Positions 55,814 through 64,000 of a stretch of 64,000 nucleotides of DNA are shown here, in pieces. The notes below the pieces were generated by a model. That model saw nothing but the letters and a program-made list of their open reading frames with translations. It ran no database searches and was not told the origin of the DNA. How positions within the stretch are numbered: the stretch's first letter is position 1; every line of letters begins with the position of its first letter. The stretch comes from Catenaria anguillulae PL171 (Eukaryota > Blastocladiomycota > Blastocladiomycetes > Blastocladiales > Catenariaceae), in assembly GCA_002102555.1 (NCBI GenBank), contig MCFL01000009.1, positions 124,001 to 188,000 of the forward strand, written 5' to 3'. The position numbers and the translations under genes were made by a program.

Positions 55814-58800
55814 GGTTGATATCGATTGCACTGGGTCTGTTGTTGTGACTACATAGTAAATATCATGTACGATTCTGCTTTTGCGTTTGGAGTGGAAGTC
55901 CAGGACTCGATCCGGACAAGAGGCGGTTGCAAACTCCGCACAAAGAGTCGGGCTGATTATTTACATGATTGTATAGAGTCCGCAACACACCAAACACATA
56001 AGCATATAGAGCGGTATTGTTCACGTGTTCGCAAATGGGCACACGTGGTAACTGTGAAGCAAGCAAGAATGCTTCGAATTCACCTCAGCGTTTGCTGTTT
56101 CAGATTGGGGCGATAGGTCTCAGAAACGCATGACCCAATGCACTTCCGTTCCGTGTGGAAAAAAGTGCACAATCTATGTTTTCTGCCGACAATTTCCGCA
56201 AAATCGTACGGCCAATTGTGACCGTTTTTTCCGGCTCACCGGCTAATTATGATGGATGGCGACAATTTCCGTGATTATTCTTCGATATTGCACCAAGCGT
56301 TGGCAGGCGCGTGTGCACAATCATGTCTCCCTCCTTGTACACGTCTCTTGTCGACATGCGGTCCTCAGCGGCTCCTCACTTGATTATTTTTTGGCTCACC
56401 CAAAATATCATGGGGTCTTCGACCATCTTGCGTGAATATCAGCAGGTTCATCCAATGCGCGTTGTCGTTGCTGAATGTTCACGTACAGACTTACAAGTAC
56501 ATTGATATGCGCATGGCGTTGACCGAAACGCAGCTTCATGCACATTTCAGATGATGTTATATGTGCACTGAAATTGGTTGGGGATTCGTGAAATGTACAA
56601 ATAAATATCCAGATTGCAACGCTACCGTGCCAGGTACTAACGGATATCGCATTCGAATCGAACTCCTATGACCGGATTGTCTCACTCGGCTGATCAGTGT
56701 CCTTCTGAATGTGCCATTCCACCATGTCCCAAGCAAACGCAAGCAAGGAAGCTTTCTCGATCAGGTCGCCCAAGAGCTGGTATGTATTGCAGCTGGCAAT
56801 TGTTCCTGCCGCCAGATTCTTTTGGCAAAGAATTGTCTTCAAGTCACAGACGGATTCGACACACCGTCAGCCTTCGGAACTACTGTGCAGTTATACCCGT
56901 CGGCCCGTTTTCCGAAAGCCGGCCGGTCCTCACAGCGGCCATGTAAAGTCAGCGAACGATTTCACTCCTTGTCCGAGCCTGTCCAAACGGGAATAATGCA
57001 ATACACAAGTCAGCAAAGGCGACAACGTGCATCTTGCACGCATGCATCCAAAATGAATGGTAAAGCCGCAGTAAGAGAGAAAATGGCACTCGCGAAATCC
57101 AAGAATATAACTTGACTGCTACTCCAGAACAAATCAAATCTTGATTTGACTCGCCGTGACGTCCGCAAACCAAATGATTTCTGGACCTTTCATCTCGAAC
57201 GGTTTAGTGCTGCAGGTAATCGTTCCTCTGAACCCACTCTCTAAAGTGATTCTGGAAATGATTGCCCTGATGATGGTCAACTTGTGGCCACGTCGACCAC
57301 GCAGTATCTCCAACCAACGGCAACCATTCCACCCATGGCCCACGGGGATTCAGCACATGTCACTATTGTGGCGGACTCATACCTTTGCGACGCGCCGGTT
57401 GATGAGGACAATGTATACGACCTCCCATAAATATCTCTTGTGGCCTCAAACGCGTTCCCCAACCTTCGCCGCCGTAAATTGTACAACAAATCCCGGCTCA
57501 CCGATGCTCGCGGCGTTTCGTGATTGGCCAGAGCACCCGCAAAACTGGCCACCTCCACACTTTTGGCCCATTTTCGGACGATCAATCGAAAAAAGGCGTT
57601 TCCAATATTAATAAAACCATCACGCACTCGTTGTTTGTTTGCTCAGTAACACCAATGCAGAGGAGCGGAACTGTTTGCCCCCATCGCAGACCGCGCCCGC
57701 GCCCGCGAGTGGATTGAAGGTGAAGTCGAGACATTCACTGAACGAACGCCGCCGGAGTTCTTGCCCAAGGAAACCACTGTGAATCTATAAAGCAAAAGGA
57801 GAGCCCCCTATCACATCCCTGTCTATCGAGGTTCCTGTTCCGTTAGGCCTGGTTACCCATCACCGTCCTGAAGAGACCCACCTCGTCAACGCACTCCTCC
57901 TGCAAAGTAAAGCACCAAAGTCTCCTGCCCGTTGCCAACGCACACTGTCCATGCCGACCTGCTGAACGGATCCCACAACGATTATCGCCCAGCTGCCGAC
58001 GAACGACGACCCGCCTTTGATACACCTCCCCTCCCACTCCCTCAACTACTCTTTGCAAACGCTCGCATCGACTTTTGGTTGACAGTTGCCCACCATGACT
58101 GCCACTGGTGCGTAAGCCTTTCACGTTTTCGTTGGCATGGCTGGCACCTCGACGGATTTTCCGACCGGCAGCAGCAGCAACATTTTTGGATCTGGTCTGC
58201 TATCCTTGGCCAAATCCATTGCCGCTACCTCCACATTCCCTGCAGTTGGCATGCTTGTACTGTCCCCTTGGCGGTGGAAGCTTGCCGTTCTCCTCAATCC
58301 GTCGCCCACGACCCATTTTCCCGCTTGATTCATTCCAGTTCCCGTTAAGCCTTTCTGTTACTTTTCATGAACCTCCACATCCCAATTCCTTTTGCCATAC
58401 GGCCCTTGTTTTCAAGTCGACCCCGGCTCTGTTTGTTGGCTCCATTCTGCCATTTGCGCCACTTGCCGCCATCGCACATTTGGTGGGTTGTGTGCCAGCA
58501 AGCAGCGGAAAGGTCGCGGCCGGCCATTGAAGCCATAACAGCTCTCCGTTCGCCGCGGCACCCTGGTCATGTCCTCCCATCCATGAGTCGGCCCTGCTGC
58601 CAGCAAGTCGTGGGGGTTTGTGCGCCTCACAAGCGGCTCGGCTGAACAGGGCTGTGTGCATTTGCGGGCTGGAAGGTTGGAGTCCATGCGCATTGTACAG
58701 CTCATGTGGCCCTGCAATAGATGGGCTTATCGGTCCGCCTGTTGCTGCGCCTGGTGAAAGCCAAATGGGGAGGGCGGCGAGGGCATGGCAGAGGTCGACT

Positions 58801-59606
58801 CAGGGCCGGGGCGAAGATTTTTGGATGCACACTTTTCTCGATTTGTTCTGGTTTTCGGGCCAAAAGTTGGATTTTGCGATTGGGCCGTGACCGTCCAGCA
58901 TGAACTCCATTTTGGGGCGAGTGGCTGGTGCGAGTGATCGCCCATTTTCATTTTCAGTCCTCGTGTGCATTTTTGCGGTGTGGGTCGATAACCCTGTGTT
59001 CACATGGGCCGGTCCCCTGGCTGGTGCTTTTTTTTTTCTCTCTTTTTTTGGCGGTGTTGGCTGGTGGATGGAGGGTGCAATGACGGCACACTTTTCCATT
59101 GGTCGGCCGCTATCTTGCATTTCCGTTGCTGTTGCTGCTGTCTGTTGTGCTGGTGCTGCTGCCGAGCTCGGAAGCAAACCATGATGGGCCTGCCTTGCCC
59201 TTGCCCTTGCCCTTGCTCAATCGATCATCTGACTGTTTACTAACCCGAGCCGCTCTGCCCTCATTTTCCCTTCTTCCGCGCCCTTGCCTTGCTACCCTTG
59301 CTCTTGCGTCTTGTCCCTGTCTCGCACCCTTGATCTCGACTGCTCCATACTTAACCTTGGTGCTCCCCTCCACCCTCTCTGTTTCGAACTCTTGTCAACT
59401 CCAACCCATTCCAACCAAACCCATATCCCCCACGGCGTTACCCCTCTGTCATCCAAACCCATCTACCCTCCCTTGCGTGTGTGTGTGTCTGGACTTGACC
59501 CCTTCGGCTGCTTGCCTTCTCCCTCGCCGCCGTTGCTCCTCCCTTTCCTCGCTCGCTCTTTCGACCCGCCAACAACCACCGACTCGAACTCGACTCTCCC
59601 GCCACC
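55814..59606. other. 3.8 kb region upstream of the H+-ATPase gene without recognised genes
   Basis: No open frame here has a family resemblance, and no tRNA-like A/B boxes were found. Two copies of gacaatttccg (about 56189 and 56261) and two of ccggctcaccg (about 56231 and 57490) occur on the plus strand. The last 600 bp (about 59000-59600) is very pyrimidine-rich on the sense strand, typical of promoters and 5' leaders of highly expressed fungal genes. Confidence 0.45.
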
Positions 59607-62600
59607 ATGACTGCTGGTACCGACTCCGCCGCCGCGGCGCCACTACTTCACGCCCCGCCAGAAAGCACCGCCGCCCCCAACACGGTGGTCGACATTGCCC
59701 CCTCTGCTGAGGGTGCGCATGCTGCCGCTGCTGCCTCCAAGGACGTCAAGAAGGACGATGCCGGTTCCGACCACCACATTGATGTTGGCGACGACATCAC
59801 GCCCGAGCTCGAAAAGTTGCTGCACACCGACACCAAGCAAGGTTTGACGGCCGCCGAGGTGACTGCCCGTGCCGAGCAGTTCGGTCTCAACGAGATTCCC
59901 GAGGTCAAGGAGTCCAAGTTGCTCAAGTTCTTGTCCTACTTCACTGGCCCCATCTCGTACCTCATTGAGGCTGCGTGTATCATTTCCGCTATTCTCGGCA
60001 GTTGGGTACGGCTCTCTTTCGTTCTGGGTCTCTGTCTCTCCACACCATGCTCTTTCAACCACAGCCGCTTCGCGCCCATCCCAATTCCAGCTCTGGATTG
60101 CGAGTTCTCGTCTCGTCCATTTTCCTCAACATTGTCTGCCCTGGCGGCTTGCGGCTTCTGCCTGCGCCGGCCCGCACTGCAATTGTTGAGCCAATGGCCG
60201 GACTTGCTCGTTTATTCCGTTGCACTTTGTCTCCAGTGCCAGGCTGGAGGTTGGGAAAGCACTGATGGATTGTGTGGCTCGTGGTCCTCCTGATCTCTTC
60301 TTTTTTGGGGGGAAGGGATTTTGCACCCGAGCCCATATGGCCACACGAGGCTGGTGTTTCACATGTGGCGCATTGTCGTCATGCGTGATGTTCAACTTCG
60401 ATTTGCCGATCCTTTGACTTGACTTCCCTTTTGGAACGGACTTTGTTCATTTTTGCTGACTGTTTCTGCTCGCTCGTCACCATTGACAGGCTGATTTCGG
60501 TTTGCTTTTGGGTCTCTTGATCATCAACGCCTGCATCGGTTTCTACGAGGAGGCCAAGGCCGAGAACGCCCTGGAGGCGCTCAAGGGTAACCTTGCCTCC
60601 AACACCCGTGCTTTCCGTGACTCCAACTTGGTTGAAATCCCGACTCGCGAGCTCGTTCCCGGTGACATTATCATTCTCCGTTTGGGCGATATCATCCCCG
60701 CCGATTGCCGCTTGCTCGGTATTGGTGCCAACCACCAAGAAGTCGACGATGACCTCATGATTGACCAAGCCGCCCTCACCGGCGAGTCGCTTCCCGTCAA
60801 CCGCGGCAAGGGCGCCATTGTGTACTCGTCGTCGGTTGTCAAGCAGGGTCAGATGCTCGCCGTTGTTGTCAAGACCGGTATCAACACCTTCATTGGTCGT
60901 GCTGCCCAGCTCATCTCCATCACCAACGAGGAGGGTCACTTCCAAAAGATCATCGGCACCATTGGCAACTACCTCATCTACCTCACGCTTGTCTTCGTTT
61001 TGCTCTTGTTCATTGTCTTGATGGTCTTCTGGAAGGAGCCCTTCATGATCACGTTGCACCACGTTGTCGTCTTGACGATTGCCGCCATTCCCGTTGGTCT
61101 CCCGACCGTCTTGTCGGTCACCATGGCCATGGGCGCCAAGGAACTCGCTGCCAAGGAGGTTATTGTCAAGCGTTTGCCCGCCATTGAGGAGTTTGCCTCG
61201 GTCTCGATCTTGTGCTCTGACAAGACCGGTACCTTGACGCTCAACGAGCTGTCGTTCGACGACCCATTCCTTTGCGAGCCTTACACCGAGAACGACATCC
61301 TGCTCTTGTCGTACTTTGCCTCGGAGCCCGGAGCGCGTGACGCTATCGAGATGGCTGTGCGTGGTGCTGGTGAGGAGCGTGTGCCCATCTTGCAGAACCG
61401 CCCCGCTGGTCAAGAGCACATCATCCCTGGCTACAAGATTCTCAAGTTCTTGCCCTTCAACCCCAACGACAAGTACACCAAGGCCAAGGTCCAAAACGAG
61501 GAAACCGGCGAGATCTTCGAGTGCATCAAGGGTGCTCCTCAAGTCGTCATTCGTCTCTGTGGTGGCCACGCTGCTGCCGAGCGTCAAGTCATTGATTTCG
61601 CTCAACGCGGTCTCCGTGCCCTCGGTGTTGCCCGTACCAAGGCTGATGGCTCCTTCGAGCTTGTTGGTCTCATCTCGCTGCTCGATCCCCCTCGCCCCGA
61701 TTCCGGCTACACCATCCAGGAGTGCGCCAAGCTCGGTGTCGAGGTCAAGATGATTACCGGTGATCAGGTCATTATTGGCAAGGAGGTTGCTCGTCGTCTC
61801 GGTATGCAACGCTGCATTCTCAACGCTTCCCGTCTCGTGGACCCCAAGGCCGACGAGGAGGAGCTTACTCGTCGTTGCGAGCGCGCCGACGGTTTTGGTC
61901 AGGTCATTCCCGAGCACAAGTACCGTGTCGTCGAGTTGCTCCAGCGCAAGGGTCACCTTGTCGGTATGACTGGTGATGGTGTCAACGATGCCCCCGCTCT
62001 CAAGAAGGCCAACGTCGGTATTGCCGTCGAGGGCTGCACGGATGCCGCCCGCTCTGCTTCCGACATTGTGCTCTTGGCTCCTGGTCTCGCCACCATTGTT
62101 GACGGTATCAAGACGTCGCGTGCCATTTTCCAGCGCATGCGTTCGTACGCCATTTACCGTATCACGTCGACCATCCACTTCTTGATCTTCTTCTTCATCA
62201 CCATCTCGGCCCACAAGTTCTCGCTCCCGCCCAAACTCATCTTGCTCATTGCCGTGCTCAACGATGCCGCCACCTTGGTTATTGCCGTCGATAACGCCAA
62301 GATCTCCAAGCGTCCCGACAAGTGGCGTCTTGGCCAGCTCATTTTCATGTCGACCGTGCTCGCCTTGTTCTTGACTGCCTTCTCGCTTGCTCACTACTAC
62401 GTCGGTCGCATGTTCTACCCCGAGCCCTCTGAGGAGATGATGCGTGCTGCCGAAGAGGCCAAGAAGATCGTCTGGGACCCGCTCCACTCTGTCATCTACC
62501 TTCAAGTCTCGTCGTGCCCTCACTTTGTCATTTTCTCGACCCGTGTCGGTACCTACATGTGGAAGTCTCCTCCCGGTCTCTTGTTCACGGTCGCTGTTGG

Positions 62601-62961
62601 TGGTACCCAAATTTTCGCCATGGTCATGTCAGCTATCGGTTGGGAGTCGTTTGATGCCCCGCCGATTGGTTGGGACAAGGCCGCCATCATCATGCTCATT
62701 TCGCTTGCTTGCACCGTGTTCCTCGACTTGGTCAAGGTGTTCATCTTCCGTGTTTGGTCGTTCGAGCTGACTGCCAAGTTGTGGCCCTCTGCCGCCCACA
62801 AGGCCAAGCTCGCCTTCCGTCAACAGGATGCCATCCGCCACAAGCGTGTCAGCCGCAACTGGGACAAGATCCGTGCGCTCTTGCCTCAGTTCAAGGTCAT
62901 TGCCGCCTTCAAGAACCCCAACGGTTCTGGCGCTCTCGACTTGGGCAACCGCATGGAGTAA
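59607..62961 (+). CDS. PMA1: Plasma-membrane P-type H+-ATPase (P3A)
   Basis: Exons 59607-60005 and 60490-62961 (956 aa). The start has a strong initiation context (gccaccATGA). After an Ala-rich leader: LTAAEVTARAEQFGLNEI, LIEAACIISAIL, DFGLLLGLLIINACIGFYEE, TGES of the actuator domain, the phosphorylation motif CSDKTGTLT with Asp377, KGAPQVV, and the hinge TGDGVNDAPALKKANVGIAV. Ten TM segments are expected. Known role: pumps protons out of the cell and energises nutrient uptake. The tail after the last TM reads through RNWDKIRALLPQFKVIAAF to ALDLGNRME and lacks the Ser-Thr pair of ascomycete Pma1. Codons strongly prefer GGT, GTC, CGT, AAG and pyrimidine-ended forms, unlike neighbours, which fits very high expression. 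The intron (484 nt) is far longer than others here. Confidence 0.96.
60006..60489 (+). other. Long intron of PMA1
   Basis: GTACGG...GACAG, 484 nt; most introns in the window are 57-135 nt. It splits AILGSW from ADFGLLLG, between TM1 and TM2. The frame breaks in between (stop codons), so it must be removed. Large first introns often carry enhancing elements; that role is inference. Confidence 0.85.
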
Positions 62962-63526
62962 AAGTGGTTGTGTCATGTTTTGTGTTTCTCCCTCCTTTCC
63001 CTCCCTTCGCAGCCAAGACTGTATCTTTTTGTTGATTGATTGACTTTGTCTCCCTTCTCCTTCCTTTGTTACACCACCCCCCACCCGTATATTGAACAAC
63101 CAGTCTATTAGAGGCTGTGCGAGTATAGTCTTCTGTTTACATCACCCAAAACAACCCTTCATTCTCCACTTTTTTTTTTGTTTTGCCTTTCTCGCCCTCT
63201 TTCCTTTCTGCGCGTTTGCGTGTGTTTATTGTTGTTTATCAAAAGCAATCGTATAGCATTTTGTCCTCGATGCACGTTTGTCCTTTTGTTGTGTCTGCTT
63301 TGGCCCCAGCAATGCAAGTCCTTCTCAATAAATAATACATATGTTTCCTGAGTCTTTGGCTGACTCTTGAGGTGAGAGTATGTATTCCGTTGTGTGGTTT
63401 CGTCGTGCAGATGCAAGAGTGGGCTGGCATTGCATCCGGCACACGTGATGAGTTGCTATGGCCTTACTTTCTTGAACCACCACCAAGTCAACCCATTACT
63501 CACCCAATCCAAGCCGATAGACAGAG
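62962..63526 (+). terminator. PMA1 3' UTR/poly(A) region and spacer
   Basis: T-rich sequence follows the PMA1 stop. An AATAAA element at 63327-63332 is a candidate poly(A) signal. The remaining part up to 63526 should hold the TRM6 promoter. No gene seen. Confidence 0.5.
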
Positions 63527-64000
63527 ATGCGGACAAGCACAATGGATTCAGAAGCACTTGCCATCCCCAGCAATCCCACAGCCATGGACGCAATGGACGC
63601 TGAACAATCGCCGCCGGCCTCGTCCAGCACGGGCGATCTCGCATCCGAATCCACCGCCGACTTGGCCTCGGACACTCCAGCGGTTCCCACCTCGTCATCG
63701 CCCGTTCCTGCAGCCGCAGCCAATGTCCCCGACCGCGACAACACTTCGCCAGTGATCCAGGAGGGCGACACCGTGCTGCTCGTGATGCCCTCGGATAACA
63801 AGAAGCTCATTTGCGTGCGTGCAAAGGAGTATGGTTGTCTCTGGCTTGCACATCCCGCTCGTTGAGACTGTGCGACTGACTCGGACGACCGAATCCATCA
63901 TATGTCACAGTCGCATCGAATTGGGCAAGTTTGGGCGGTTCCCGGCAGCCAACCTGATTGGCCGGCATTACAACATCACGTATGACATTTCGCCCCGTGG
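63527..64000 (+). CDS. TRM6: TRM6/GCD10, non-catalytic subunit of tRNA m1A58 methyltransferase (5' part)
   Basis: Exons 63527-63828 and 63911 onward, cut by the window edge. The N-terminal 70 residues are Ala/Ser/Pro-rich. Then IQEGDTVLLVMPSDNKKLICVRAK, and across the intron (GA|GTATGG...CACAG|T) DRIELGKFGRFPAANLIGRHY. This matches the Gcd10 start: I.EGDxVLLxxPSxxxKxV, (S)LGKFGSFPxxxLIGxxYxxxYEI. Known role: with TRM61 it methylates A58 of tRNAs including initiator tRNA-Met. Intron assignment keeps family spacing exactly. A second in-frame ATG lies at residue 6. Confidence 0.82.

Noticed and set aside
60379-62610. 743-codon minus-strand open frame opposite PMA1
   Set aside because: It mirrors the strongly biased codons of PMA1 (few TTA/CTA/TCA codons on the sense strand), has no domain sense, and spans the ATPase catalytic region.
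63815-63866. Alternative TRM6 intron (GTGCGT to GTTGAG)
   Set aside because: Frame-compatible but adds about 12 unconserved residues; GA|GTATGG to CACAG|T gives the conserved spacing before LGKFG.
1-64000. tRNA, rRNA, transposon, CRISPR or prophage-like features
   Set aside because: No A/B-box pairs, rRNA stretches, transposase or reverse-transcriptase motifs, terminal repeats or spaced repeats were found by eye; a tRNAscan/Infernal/RepeatMasker run would be decisive.

Overview
This is a nuclear fragment of a fungal genome. Fungal identity rests on a Gti1/Pac2-type WOPR transcription factor, a fungal-type P3A plasma-membrane H+-ATPase, Pns1-like choline-transporter-like proteins and GPI-anchored repeat proteins. 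Genes with weak or scattered presence in yeasts (ADAM protease, SPFH protein, LAMTOR2, METTL5, a WKF-domain protein) point to an early-diverging lineage such as a chytrid or blastocladiomycete; that placement is inference. Genes are dense, most have one to three introns of about 57-135 nt, and no rRNA, tRNA, transposon or CRISPR was recognised. Splice junctions below were placed by frame continuity and family conservation, not from RNA.

Left part (1-20.5 kb): a truncated ADAM-family protease, a membrane coiled-coil protein, LAMTOR2 (Ragulator), an SPFH/Band-7 protein, a membrane cytochrome P450, CENP-X (MHF2), mitochondrial monothiol glutaredoxin 5, a MED21-like Mediator subunit, two tandem SLC44/Pns1-like transporters with different intron sets, and a large WOPR regulator followed upstream by 4.7 kb without a recognisable gene.

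Middle (25-43 kb): SNIP1/Pml1-like FHA protein, CTF8, TMA16, a 4-TM protein, TOM7, NCS6/CTU1, METTL5, a C7orf50-type WKF protein, a J-domain protein, a protein with two dsRBD-like segments, a small PARP/ART-like protein, and two secreted GPI-type repeat proteins. Several act on RNA (tRNA thiolation, rRNA m6A, ribosome assembly), but alternating strands argue against operon-like coupling.

Right part (43-64 kb): exocyst SEC15, an F-box/ankyrin-like protein, the DEAD-box helicase RRP3/DDX47, peroxisomal AAA ATPase PEX1, a membrane-anchored helical-repeat protein, a 3.8 kb spacer, the H+-ATPase with an unusually long intron and a codon bias typical of high expression, and the 5' end of TRM6.

The most striking global signal is the 5' splice site: of about 46 introns placed with some confidence, about 31 start GTNCG (mainly GTACG and GTGCG), eight start GTATG and only one starts GTAAG.
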